Shown here in pieces: positions 57,101 to 64,000 of a stretch of 64,000 nucleotides of DNA. The stretch is from Panicum virgatum. Lineage: Eukaryota > Streptophyta > Magnoliopsida > Poales > Poaceae. Within the stretch, counting starts at the first letter, position 1; each line of letters opens with the position of its first letter. The notes under the pieces were generated by a model. It saw only the letters and a list, made by a program, of their open reading frames with translations. It did not search any database and was not told the origin of the DNA. The position numbers and the translations under genes were made by a program. The stretch covers positions 25,696,001 through 25,760,000 of the forward strand of contig NC_053145.1 of the NCBI RefSeq assembly GCF_016808335.1. The letters run 5' to 3'.

Positions 57101-60100
57101 TGCATTTTACTAAATATCAAATATATGCATGGCTAGTTGTGGGGAATTATTCTTGATAAAGGAATCCAGAATGTGAACAAAGAAACAAGTAAAAGAACAC
57201 CATGTACCTTACTGTGGTATGATCTGGCTAAGTTATAGTAAGCATGTGATTTCAGTAGTCCATGATTGCTTGAAGAGAGAGCAGTCTCAGTCAATTGTTC
57301 AACCACAAAATGTTGGCCAGTGAAGAAATAATGGTTCGCAAGGTGGTTGAGTGCCAATGTACAATAAGGATAAATTTCAAATGCTCTTTTCATTTTCTCC
57401 ATTCCTCTGCGAATCCCACCAGCTATGGGCAAGTTGCAAAACTTGAATTAGAAACAAGGGGGGAACACAACACTCCAATTGTAACATCTTGTGCAGAGCA
57501 TGTACCTTCATTTGTTTGCAAGTCCATGATTGCTAGTGCTACTAAAGCATCAACATTTTGAGGGTCCAGCTGTAAAGTTAGGTTCAATTGGTGAAGGCTG
57601 TATTCACCTTAGATCCAAAATTTCTGCCCAATGAAAGAGATAGGGCTTACATGTAAAACACGCTGAAAAGCTTGCCGAGCTTTTTCTACTTGTCCAAGTT
57701 TGTATCGGGAAAAGGCTATACCAAGCCTTACAGCAGCAGGACAATTGGAATAGGCCCTCAAAGCTCTCTAAGTGTACAAAAGTCAAGAGGGAATGCCAGT
57801 ATGTCATAAACATGCAGCACTGTTAAAGGTCAATGAATTAATTTATCCAACCTTGTAGAGATCTAGTGCGTTCCTGTAATGCTCCAGCGATTTTTTGTGC
57901 TGTTGCTCTGCTTCACCCATTAAAAAGTAAACAGAAGCCTGTGACAACAAATTTGAACATTAAAATAGGATATGAATAAATATCAAATACATCAATAATG
58001 ATGATATATTTATTATGGTGCCTAGAAAACAAAAAACATCAAAGCTTGTTTATCAGCATCTATTATGGTGCCCAGAGCCCCAGAATACAAGTTGGCCTGT
58101 CACTGTAACAGCAGCACACAGCATACAGTGAAAAAAAATAGGCTTGGTTATCACATCAGATGTTAGGTTAGGAATCTAATCATCTGTTCTTATGAAGCCT
58201 TGTTCATTGGAGCCATCCAATTCAGACCTTGGGAAAGGATATGGAAAAGTTGGGCACCAGGAAAATGTAAATTTTTCATGTGGTTAGTGGCACATGATAG
58301 ATGTTGGACGGCTGATCGACTTGCTAGGAAAGGGCTCCCTCACCATGAGCACTGTCTTCTCTGTGACCAGGAGGAGGAGACAATCAACCATTTGCTGCTG
58401 CACTGTGTTTTCTCGCGAGAGGTCTGGTTCAGGGTGTTACAGGGGCTTGGTTTGCAGGCTGTAGCCCCACAGCTGACTGAAACCTCCCTGGAAGATTGGT
58501 GGAACACAGCATGCAGTAGGGTTGAGGGGCCGGTCAAAAAGGGGCTCAACTCAGTTATAATACTAGTGGCTTGGTCGCTGTGGATTCATCGCAACCGTTG
58601 TGTGTTCGATGGTCTGCAGCCCAATCTGTCTAGAGTCCTTTCTTCCATCAGGGAGGAGCTGCACTTTTGGGGTATCGCTGGAGCTCGAGGAGTTTCCCAC
58701 CTCCTCGCCCAGCTGCCAGCCGGTTAGCTGTTTAGTCCTGGTCTTTGGTCTTGTTTTTTAGTGTTTAAGCTTTAGTAAGTCCTCTTGTATGTTAGGGGGT
58801 TTGTTTCTACAGGTTTGTTTTTCCCCTAGGCGAAAAACCTAAACCTGTGCTGTTCTTTGGGTGTTCTCACCCATCTTCTTCTTAATATATTGATACGCAG
58901 ATCTCCTGCGTGTTCGAGAAAAAAAAATCTAATCATCTGTTAATCAGTTCCAATAATTTAGTCTCTATTCTTACAAACTCCATATTTGTAAGGGGAAATG
59001 TAGTCTACTGGGATCAAACAAGAAATAAAAGGGGGCAAAAAAGGCCTCCCTTCTTATTTTCTTCTCCAGAACTGGCTCAGAGCCTTGCATCATTTCTCAT
59101 ATGCTAAAGAGTTATAGGACCCTTGGAGAAGCACAAAGTCCCAACTAAGTACATTACCCTCATTAAGGATATGTACAAGGATGCGACGACGTTTGTCCGG
59201 ACATGTGATGGCAACACCACTGACTTTCCTATTAACATAGGCCTACACCAGGGGTCAGCATTGAGCCCTTATTTATTTGCTTTAGTGATGGATGAGGTCA
59301 CAAGGGATATACAAGGTGAGATCCCTTGGTGTATGCTCTTTGCTGATGACGTGGTGCTAGTTGACGAGAGTAGGGCAGGGGTTAATAGAAAGTTAGAGCT
59401 GTGGAGACGCACGTTAGAGTCGAAAGGGTTCAGACTTAGTAGGACCAAGACCGAGTACATGATGTGCGATTTCAGCGCGACTAGGCATGAGGGGGGAGAC
59501 GTTAGTCTAGATGGACAAGTGGTGGTTCATAAGGATACTTTTCGGTGTTTAGGATCGATGCTACAAAAGGATGGCGACATTGATGAAGATGTTAGGCATA
59601 GAATTTCAGCTGGCTGGTTGAAATGGCGGCAAGCTTCTGGCATCCCCTTTGTGACTAGAAGGTGCCACAAAAGCTAAAAGGCAAATTCTATAGGACAGCA
59701 ATTCGTCCGGCGATGCTATACGGTGCTGAATGTTGGCCTACAAAAAGGCGACATGTCCAGCAACTGAGTGTAGCAGAGATGCGGATGTTGCGGTGGTTTT
59801 GCGGGCACACAAGGAGGGATAGAGTCCGGAACGAAGTTATTCGGGATAGGGTCGGAGTAGCACCAATTGAGGAGAAACTTACCCAGCATCGGCTGAGATG
59901 GTTTGGACATGTCCAACGAAGGCCTCCTGAAGCGCCGGTGCGTAATGGGGTTCTTGAGCGGGTCGATTATGTAAAGAGGGGTAGAGGTAGACCTAAACTG
60001 ACGTGGGATGAGTCGGTTAAGAGAGACCTTAAGGACTGGAATATCTCTAAAGAGATAGCTTTGGATAGGAGCGCTTGGAGAATAGCTATCAATGTGCCTG

Positions 60101-62901
60101 AACCTTGAACTAATTTCTTTCGGGTTTCATCTCTAGCCTACCCCAACTTGCTTGGGAAAAAAGGCTATGTTGATGTTGATGTTGATGTTGATGTAAAGAG
60201 TTATAGGACAAGGAACAGCTAGTTTGAATGAAACTGTAAGAATTTAACAAATAATGAGAAGGCATGGAATTAAAATAAAATGTTTAATAGTTCTTAAATC
60301 TTTAAAATGTGATTAAACTTTTGTAGAAACACATATCATGATGACATTTCCATTGGCTGAAATTATAACAAACCAAGTCCAAACTATATGTATCAGCATT
60401 TACCTCCACATGAGAAACAATTTGAAAGTATCCATATTTCACTACGATGAGGACCATTTCAACAACCTAAAGAAAATCACCTGACCAAGTAGAGCTGGAA
60501 AATTGTTTCCATCTTCATCCAACACAATCTTGAATGAGTCGGACGCCATTTGCAACTCACCCTTGGCCACACAGAGTTGACCTGCAGAGTAACATCAATA
60601 AATCAGCATACTGAAAACACCAATCTTGGTAAAAACATCAATAGACTATGGAATAATCTGTAATCATCCAAAATAAAGTAGTATGCTGAAGAAGGCTTTG
60701 AAGGTACTTCTAATCATGGTGCTGGGCATACATACTCAAAGGTAAATACAGTTAACCAAACTAATTACACTCTCCGATCCAAAATAAAATACATGGAATT
60801 TTAGAGTTGTGCACAAGAATTATTAGAGTGAATCAAATGGCCATGTTGACTCATTTATACTACATTGGAAAGTGATGCACCATTTGATTGTGATGATAGT
60901 GAGCGGACTTCTAGGTGGCATGACTTTTAAGAGAATGTCATCTATTTCGAATCAAAGAAAGTACCACATATAGTTTATCACAAAATCAATATCAATATAT
61001 CAGGCAACATAAAACAATAATAGCTGTTCAAAATGTTCAAAAAAGTGGAACCTTTTCCAATCCACGTAGAAGGTTCAGTTTCATCTATCCTTGATGCTCT
61101 ATTGTAGTATTGAGTGGCATCTTTAAAATGTGCTTCCTTCTGAGGTGCTCTCTCAACCTTCCCCAAGAAAGTATGGAAAGCACCCAAAGCATTAAGGATT
61201 GCTATTCGCTTATACTTCACATCGGAATAATACTCATCAATTTCTGCAAAGAAAAATGGTGATTCAACAAGATACAGATAAAAAGGTTGGGGGTTTCAAG
61301 CAACAGTCAGGAAAAGAACTAGCAAGGCATAATCAAATATTCTTTGGTGAAATAATAAAAAAAAACAAAAGCATTAAAGAAAAACTGACCAGGGCCAGAT
61401 CCTTCCTCTAGAATCTGACGGAACTGTTCTATCTTTCCTTGCTTGAAGTATTCTCTCTGTGTGAAAAGAAGATTAACAGGAAATAAAAAAATTCAGCTAA
61501 TAGGCATATTAAATTTACAAAAGATTGATTAATTAAAAGAACAACAAACAAAATTGAAAAAAAAAACAGTATGTCTGTAGGCACAAGATTCACCTCATTT
61601 TTTTTCTCAAACGCGCAGGAGAGCTGCGTATTAATATATTAAGAAAAAAAAGGAGGGGTACAAACCCCGGGTGATACAATTAGGGGCTTGTGTCACGCCC
61701 TTACATTGAACACCTAAAAACTGTTACAAACAGAGTAGAAAGGGGTTAGACCTGACCAGCTATACCCATAGGACCTAAACAACATGAGCACCCAAGGCGA
61801 GGAGGTATGACACTCCTCGAGCCCCAGCAATAGTCCACTGGTGTAACTCCTCTTTGATGGCAGAAACCACACAAGAAACCTCAGGAGGAGCCCCATCGAA
61901 GACACATCTATTACGGTATTTCCAGATGGACCAAGCTCCCAATATGATGATGGAGTTCATACCTTTTTGGACCTGGCCATCAACTCTTGCACTTGCAGCT
62001 GCCCACCAATAAAAAAAAGATAGGTCGGTCTGTGGACCAACCATGGGACACCACGAAAATGCCCACCAAGTATCAACAAGATTCACCTCATGACCAGTCA
62101 TGCAATCTTTAAAGGCAGGACATAGAAATAAACAACCATGAGACACCACGAAAGTGCTACTATAGGGTACAACATTACTTATAAATTGCTTTTCTTGTCG
62201 TTACTGTGGTGGCTGTTGTTTTTTTTTTAATGTTTTGCCTGAGAGGTGAAGCCATAATGCAATTTTTGTAGTAGGCCAATGAAACACTAGAATAAGTATC
62301 TTCCACACTGCACAACCCCTACATTTTTTTTCTCTATTTCCACTACAGAAATTATATGTCCAAACAAGACTAAGGTGCTATTTCACTGGTGCCATTGGGT
62401 TGTGATTTCTAGGACATCGCCGGCAATAGCATCTGCCCTTACTGCGAATGTTCACCATGCAGAACCAGATCAAAGCTAATCAGACCAACGACTTCAACGT
62501 ACTTTAACAATTCAGAAGCAATCATCAAGATCGGCTGAATCCTCTCACACAGCCCTATGGAAGCACAAACTAAAACGAGACCCTAGCCTTAAAAATTCCA
62601 GTCCAATCGTAGGAAGCAGAAGGCAAGGGTGGGAGACTGTGACAGTGCCGCATAGAAGCAATTCCCGCAGCAAGAAGGCCAAGCCATTCAAACAATCCCA
62701 AGGAGCCTTGCGAAATTCTTGGGACTGCGAGCATTAGAGATATGGGAAGGGGAAGCGTACCGCGATTATGAGCCAGAGGTGAAGCGGGGCCTGCTCCGCC
62801 TTGAGAATGTCGAGGATGTCGGAGGCGTCGTGGGGGAGCTGGTCCAGCGCTACCCGGACCTCCTCCTCTGTCCCCTGCACCGGGATGTACACGCTCGCCA
62901 T
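35834..62901 (-). CDS. CTR9: CTR9/VIP6/ELF8 homologue, TPR subunit of the Paf1 complex (24 exons)
   Basis: The product is the TPR scaffold of the nuclear Paf1 complex, which travels with RNA polymerase II and promotes H2B ubiquitylation and H3K4/H3K36 methylation. In Arabidopsis (VIP6/ELF8) it is needed for FLC-class gene expression and flowering time. ATG at 62901-62899 gives [19 protein letters not shown], matching the family start; stop TGA is 35836-35834. I placed 24 exons with GT-AG borders and consistent phases, totalling 3207 bp and 1068 residues, close to the roughly 1090 of Arabidopsis. Residues about 100-800 form TPR repeats. Residues 820-930 are a Gln/Glu/Ala/Arg-rich coiled coil. 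The C-terminus is Lys-rich, then acidic. No stops are present. About nine transposable elements or fragments occupy its introns, yet every splice site checked is canonical. One uncertainty is the exon 17/18 junction. Confidence 0.95.
36184..36474 (-). CDS. CTR9: CTR9 exon 23, residues 933-1029
   Basis: [16 protein letters not shown], a basic stretch likely to serve nuclear import. Then an acidic segment and [18 protein letters not shown], conserved in CTR9 homologues. Confidence 0.95.
36680..37036. mobile_element. MITE in CTR9 intron 22, Tourist-like (TSD TAA)
   Basis: 357 bp with imperfect terminal inverted repeats (GGGCATCAGTAGTGT and its counterpart ACACTATGGATGCCC), flanked by TAA (36677-36679 and 37037-37039). 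A three-base TAA duplication is typical of PIF/Harbinger-derived MITEs. Confidence 0.75.
37442..37513 (-). CDS. CTR9: CTR9 exon 22, residues 909-932
   Basis: [20 protein letters not shown] and on, the end of the coiled coil. Acceptor TTAACAG, donor GTATTT. Confidence 0.94.
37594..37860 (-). CDS. CTR9: CTR9 exon 21, residues 820-908
   Basis: [39 protein letters not shown], then an Ala/Glu/Gln-rich coiled coil. Confidence 0.96.
38181..38455. mobile_element. MITE in CTR9 intron 20, Tourist-like (TSD TAA)
   Basis: 275 bp with ends GGCCCTGTTTGAATGCAAG and CTTG..GATCCAAACAGGCCC, flanked by TAA (38178-38180 and 38456-38458). AT-rich interior without coding capacity. Confidence 0.75.
38531..38755 (-). 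CDS. CTR9: CTR9 exon 20, residues 745-819
   Basis: [20 protein letters not shown] to KTKRTVEE, acceptor CTTGTAG, donor GTCAGT. Confidence 0.95.
38859..38966 (-). CDS. CTR9: CTR9 exon 19, residues 709-744
   Basis: [20 protein letters not shown], then [16 protein letters not shown]. Acceptor GAGTTAG, donor GTTAAG. Confidence 0.95.
39056..39160 (-). CDS. CTR9: CTR9 exon 18, residues 674-708
   Basis: [20 protein letters not shown] to LFTQ. The acceptor TTGCCAG is chosen; CCAGCAAG four bases later is an alternative, which with the earlier exon 17 donor is also in frame. Confidence 0.9.
39161..40672 (-). other. CTR9: CTR9 intron 17, no recognised feature
   Basis: 1512 bp of AT-rich sequence. I see no gene and no element ends. 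Confidence 0.7.
40673..40768 (-). CDS. CTR9: CTR9 exon 17, residues 642-673
   Basis: [20 protein letters not shown] to MELYQS, acceptor TTGAAG. The donor is either GTATGC (used here) or the overlapping GTGTAT two bases earlier. Confidence 0.9.
40769..41262 (-). other. CTR9: CTR9 intron 16, no recognised feature
   Basis: 494 bp. A less AT-rich block at 40980-41150 might be an old insertion, but I found no terminal repeats. Confidence 0.6.
41263..41421 (-). CDS. CTR9: CTR9 exon 16, residues 589-641
   Basis: [20 protein letters not shown] to YSLLQL, acceptor TTTTTTAG, donor GTATGT. Confidence 0.95.
41490..41570 (-). CDS. CTR9: CTR9 exon 15, residues 562-588
   Basis: [20 protein letters not shown] to LSIEL, acceptor AATAACAG, donor GTATGA. 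Confidence 0.95.
41786..42661 (-). mobile_element. 5'-truncated L1-type LINE in CTR9 intron 14
   Basis: Minus-strand insertion flanked by TTAGTTTCACATTT (41772-41785 and 42662-42675). The T-run on the plus strand at its left edge is its A-tail, preceded on the minus strand by a terminal sequence with ATACGCAGCTCTCC. It encodes the end of ORF2: a zf-RVT region with [20 protein letters not shown] and [18 protein letters not shown]. Confidence 0.85.
41915..42658 (-). pseudogene. LINE ORF2 C-terminal fragment
   Basis: A 247-residue open frame covers the zinc-binding reverse-transcriptase C-terminal region: [20 protein letters not shown], then [18 protein letters not shown] and [12 protein letters not shown]. 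The endonuclease and RT core are missing through 5' truncation. It lies in the same sense as CTR9, so it is part of the primary transcript. Confidence 0.75.
42888..43060 (+). repeat. 5' LTR of the intron 14 element
   Basis: 173 bp with a TATATATT box near 43003; about 94% identical to 45071-45242. Confidence 0.9.
43061..43072 (+). other. PBS of the intron 14 element
   Basis: TGGTATCACAAG, a variant of the initiator-Met tRNA site, directly after the LTR. Confidence 0.7.
45071..45242 (+). repeat. 3' LTR of the intron 14 element
   Basis: 172 bp, preceded by the purine tract GCAGGGGGA (45062-45070) and followed by the TSD copy ATTGG. Confidence 0.9.
45550..45807 (-). CDS. CTR9: CTR9 exon 14, residues 476-561
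   Basis: [18 protein letters not shown], then [20 protein letters not shown]. Acceptor TTTCAG, donor GTACTC. Confidence 0.96.
45885..45977 (-). CDS. CTR9: CTR9 exon 13, residues 445-475
   Basis: [20 protein letters not shown] to EKGEFE, acceptor TTCACAG, donor GTTTGC. Confidence 0.95.
46243..46357 (-). repeat. 3' LTR of the intron 12 copia element
   Basis: 115 bp, TGATGGAG to CACTGACA on the plus strand; two differences from 52484-52598. Confidence 0.92.
46358..46510 (-). repeat. Tandem repeat containing three PPT-like tracts
   Basis: A unit of about 65-70 bp starting ACCCCCTCGCAGTCTGAAC occurs twice (from about 46357 and 46422), and a third start ACCCCCTCGCAG lies at about 46494. On the minus strand each gives a TGCGAGGGGG purine tract. 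Only the one at 46358 touches the LTR. Confidence 0.75.
49681..50735 (-). repeat. 537-bp tandem duplication in the copia gag-protease region
   Basis: AGGAGCAGAACCCACAGCGG begins at 49681 and again at 50218, and the following sequence is nearly identical in both units. Each unit includes the protease SGAS motif. The units differ mainly in the length of C runs (49997-50016, 50204-50217, 50717-50730). Confidence 0.85.
51229..51535 (-). repeat. 162-bp tandem duplication in copia gag
   Basis: CCCCAGGTCTCTCGCCTCGA begins at 51231 and again at 51393. The period of 162 bp is 54 codons, so it preserves the frame. Confidence 0.85.
52472..52483 (-). other. PBS of the intron 12 copia element
   Basis: On the minus strand TGGTATCACTAG directly follows the LTR, a variant of the initiator-Met tRNA site. 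Confidence 0.75.
52484..52598 (-). repeat. 5' LTR of the intron 12 copia element
   Basis: 115 bp, followed by the TSD copy CATGA (52599-52603). Confidence 0.92.
52965..53033 (-). CDS. CTR9: CTR9 exon 12, residues 422-444
   Basis: [20 protein letters not shown] to LKT, acceptor CTTGCAG, donor GTAAGC. It precedes the 7 kb intron 12. Confidence 0.95.
53971..54117. repeat. GA/CT microsatellite at the 5' end of CTR9 intron 11
   Basis: Two long (GA)n tracts separated by a GGGA-rich stretch. On the gene strand the CT tract starts right after GTA of the donor at 54119. Confidence 0.9.
54120..54212 (-). CDS. CTR9: CTR9 exon 11, residues 391-421
   Basis: [20 protein letters not shown] to PKDHQ. The donor GTACTCTCTC runs straight into a long CT microsatellite. 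Confidence 0.95.
54309..54409 (-). CDS. CTR9: CTR9 exon 10, residues 357-390
   Basis: [20 protein letters not shown] to ENCESLK, acceptor GTACCAG, donor GTAAGG. Confidence 0.95.
54577..56336 (+). mobile_element. Truncated Ty1/copia element in CTR9 intron 9
   Basis: Plus-strand fragment with a 5' LTR of about 193 bp (TGTTGGC 54577 to CTCTCTACA 54769), PBS TGGTATCACGAG at 54770, then gag and the protease region. It stops at about 56336 without integrase, RT or 3' LTR. I found no TSD. Confidence 0.75.
55007..56336 (+). pseudogene. Copia gag and protease region, frameshifted
   Basis: Gag begins [19 protein letters not shown] (55007) and shows the copia gag start [21 protein letters not shown] frame change near 55250 is followed by [20 protein letters not shown] in another frame and [17 protein letters not shown] in a third. 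The protease region starts after about 56040 with [14 protein letters not shown] and ends [20 protein letters not shown], then [15 protein letters not shown]. At least three frameshifts are present; the expected DSGAS motif is not seen. Non-functional. Confidence 0.75.
56337..57014 (-). other. CTR9: Remainder of CTR9 intron 9, no recognised feature
   Basis: AT-rich with no supported gene or element end. Confidence 0.6.
57015..57099 (-). CDS. CTR9: CTR9 exon 9, residues 329-357
   Basis: [20 protein letters not shown] to LPYI, acceptor AATGCAG, donor GTCAGT. Confidence 0.94.
57208..57422 (-). CDS. CTR9: CTR9 exon 8, residues 257-328
   Basis: [51 protein letters not shown]. Acceptor CCCATAG, donor GTACAT. 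Confidence 0.96.
57506..57569 (-). CDS. CTR9: CTR9 exon 7, residues 236-257
   Basis: [20 protein letters not shown], donor GTACAT, phase 1 at the end. Confidence 0.95.
57651..57767 (-). CDS. CTR9: CTR9 exon 6, residues 197-235
   Basis: [20 protein letters not shown], then [20 protein letters not shown] complete TPR helix pair. Confidence 0.95.
57852..57938 (-). CDS. CTR9: CTR9 exon 5, residues 168-196
   Basis: [20 protein letters not shown] and on, phase 0 at both ends, acceptor GTCACAG, donor GTTGGA. Confidence 0.93.
58189..58925 (+). mobile_element. 5'-truncated L1-type LINE in CTR9 intron 4
   Basis: 737-bp insertion flanked by a 16-bp duplication AATCTAATCATCTGTT (58173-58188 and 58926-58941). 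It ends in ATACGCAGATCTCCTGCG, GTTCGAG and an A-run. It encodes the zf-RVT end of ORF2 (58200-58727): [20 protein letters not shown], then [20 protein letters not shown] and a TAG stop. Confidence 0.9.
59121..60193 (+). mobile_element. 5'-truncated RTE-type LINE in CTR9 intron 4
   Basis: 1073-bp insertion flanked by TAAAGAGTTATAGGAC (59105-59120 and 60194-60209). The 3' end is a TGTTGA microsatellite (60167-60193), typical of plant RTE elements. It encodes the RT end and C-terminal domain. Confidence 0.9.
59123..60108 (+). pseudogene. RTE LINE reverse transcriptase, C-terminal two thirds
   Basis: The frame contains [20 protein letters not shown] and the catalytic [13 protein letters not shown] (about 59330-59370), where FADD is the RT active site. 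It goes on to [20 protein letters not shown] and a frameshift near 59660. The second frame has [46 protein letters not shown] and [14 protein letters not shown] to TGA 60106-60108. The N-terminal endonuclease and RT start are lost. The lineage call rests on the C-terminal motifs and the TTGATG-type tail. Confidence 0.85.
60481..60581 (-). CDS. CTR9: CTR9 exon 4, residues 134-167
   Basis: [20 protein letters not shown] to ALLGQ, acceptor CTCTGCAG, donor GTGATT. Confidence 0.93.
60768..60961. mobile_element. Stowaway-like MITE in CTR9 intron 3 (TSD TA)
   Basis: 194 bp with degenerate inverted ends (CTCTCCGATCCAAAATA near the left, counterpart TATTTCGAATCAAAGAAAG at the right), flanked by TA. 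The interior TTAAGAGAATGTCATCTATT is typical of grass Stowaway copies. Confidence 0.55.
61052..61243 (-). CDS. CTR9: CTR9 exon 3, residues 70-134
   Basis: [20 protein letters not shown] to EPSTWIGKG, start of the TPR array. Acceptor TTTGCAG, donor GTTCCA (weak). Confidence 0.93.
61390..61456 (-). CDS. CTR9: CTR9 exon 2, residues 48-70
   Basis: [19 protein letters not shown], acceptor CACACAG, donor GTCAGT, phase 1 at the end. Confidence 0.95.
61599..62075 (-). mobile_element. 5'-truncated L1-type LINE in CTR9 intron 1
   Basis: 477-bp minus-strand insertion flanked by ACAAGATTCACCTCAT (61583-61598 and 62076-62091). The T-run at its left edge is the A-tail, preceded on the minus strand by ATACGCAGCTCTCCTGCG. 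It encodes [20 protein letters not shown] and [13 protein letters not shown], close to the copy at 58189-58925. Confidence 0.88.
62761..62901 (-). CDS. CTR9: CTR9 exon 1 (coding part), residues 1-47
   Basis: Starts at the ATG, ends ..LHLWLIIA before GTACGC, phase 0. The sequence [18 protein letters not shown] is highly conserved in plant CTR9. Confidence 0.95.
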
Positions 62902-64000
62902 CCTCCCGGTGCTTCTCACTCCCCTTCGCCGTCGAGGTGGGGAGAAACCCTTGGCAGCTGGGTGTCGGCGGTCGGCCTCCGCGGTAGGGGCAGCGGCCGA
63001 GACCAAAAGGCCTGGTGGGGATGCATAGGACCAACAGGGAAAATCAATCTCTTCGTCGCGTAAACCGTGCAAATTCTAACCGTGCAAATTCTAATCTAGA
63101 TGATTGAATCAACCTCCAAGGAACATAAGAATTGGATAATTTTTCAATTAACCATCCGCCCTTGAGTTAGATAATTATATTTTTGCAAATCCCCCTCCCA
63201 CTCTCTCTGTGTCCGCTCTTAGATGTTCAACCGGTGATCTAGATTAGAGTTTGCACGGTTTGCAAGGAAACATTAATTTGCGCTTGATATTTTCCGGACC
63301 AACAGAGGACCAACAGAGCACGGATATTTGAAATACTCCTTATTTCGCTAGTTTTCCCATGTAAAACTAATTATTTGCTATTTCCGCTTACATGACATGC
63401 TATAGCTAGCATGCCTGGAGGAGGCACGTGAAAGGACTCTTAGGTATTTTAGGGTCAAGTATAAATTCGGAAGCACACTGTTATCATTATATCTTTCACC
63501 ATAGTGTATTTCAAGGATTATCTAATTCAAGAGAATATGTGTGTACTAACTCTCATTCTAATCGGTTCAAGGACACATCAAAATAGTTTGAAAAGGTAAA
63601 GTGGATTCCTAAATCGTACTATAGATAAGTTAAAGGTCGATTTCTTCGGCACAATATTTACTTCGGACACCGGTTTATATCTGGTCTGTCAGGCGACTCT
63701 AGGCAATAGCTCTACAACTATATCCGAACATGTAGGATTACAATGGACCAATAGAGCTGTCACTACCTACGGCCTACCTTTAACGAACTATAGATGTAAG
63801 GATAATCCCTAGCCTAGACGCCACGTCTACGTTATTGATTACTACTACAATCTAACTACGTATGTTGGATCGTAGCAAACTACAGCACTCTGTATAAATA
63901 CGGAGCGATGAACCCGTGAGTAAGGGAACTGATCTCACTCAACTACAAGTAATACTAGTATTTATTTTACCAAGTAAAATATTAGGTATAGAAACCACAA
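62902..64000 (-). promoter_or_regulatory. CTR9: 5' UTR and upstream flank of CTR9
   Basis: The start codon is preceded on the minus strand by a GC-rich stretch to about 63060 and then AT-rich DNA. I see no clear TATA box on the minus strand close to the gene, in line with broadly expressed genes. No other gene is supported here. Confidence 0.5.
63893..63900 (+). promoter_or_regulatory. Plus-strand TATA-like box near the right edge
   Basis: TATAAATA is followed by a leader-like sequence (CTGATCTCACTCAACTACAA). It could belong to an LTR or another gene starting beyond the window. Confidence 0.35.

Overview
The window is nuclear DNA from a grass. It holds one intact single-copy plant gene, interrupted by many short GT-AG introns, next to a deep stack of nested LTR retrotransposons. 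The element types (Athila, Tat and Tekay-type Ty3/gypsy, short-LTR Ty1/copia, L1 and RTE LINEs, Tourist- and Stowaway-like MITEs) and the GC-rich exons fit Poaceae. I cannot name the species.

Positions 1 to 35392 are transposon on transposon. The oldest visible layer, element B, is a decayed minus-strand Tat-like gypsy element whose 5' LTR (34891-35392) lies about 440 bp beyond the stop codon of the host gene. Element D, an Athila-like element on the plus strand, sits inside the integrase region of B and runs off the left edge. Element A (6122-25436), an Athila-like element carrying gag-protease but no reverse transcriptase or integrase, sits inside the 3' LTR of D with target-site duplication TTAGG. 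A in turn carries a 1.3 kb foldback element (TSD TATAG), a truncated Tekay-like element and a 3.3 kb solo LTR (TSD GACGG). B also carries element C (26352-28582, TSD TGTTG), a chimeric, internally deleted Tekay derivative with what looks like captured plant gene sequence and a perfect 396-bp inverted repeat, and a copia solo LTR (28839-30339, TSD GACCA).

Positions 35834 to 62901 are the host gene, on the minus strand: a CTR9/VIP6/ELF8 homologue, the TPR scaffold of the Paf1 complex. I could place 24 coding exons with consistent phases, giving a 1068-residue protein with no internal stop. Its 27 kb length is mostly introns filled by transposons: a full-length 6.4 kb copia element in intron 12, a 2.36 kb non-autonomous LTR element plus a LINE in intron 14, a copia fragment in intron 9, two LINEs in intron 4, one LINE in intron 1, and three MITEs. 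Most of these have recognisable target-site duplications. Positions 62902-64000 are 5' flank with no gene I can support.

The most unusual structures are two perfect LTR-derived foldbacks flanked by 5-bp TSDs, one made of LTR 3' ends and one of LTR 5' ends of the same Tekay-like family; a 109-bp in-frame GT-AG intron inside a Tekay gag; and the capture of an apparently intron-bearing gene fragment by element C.
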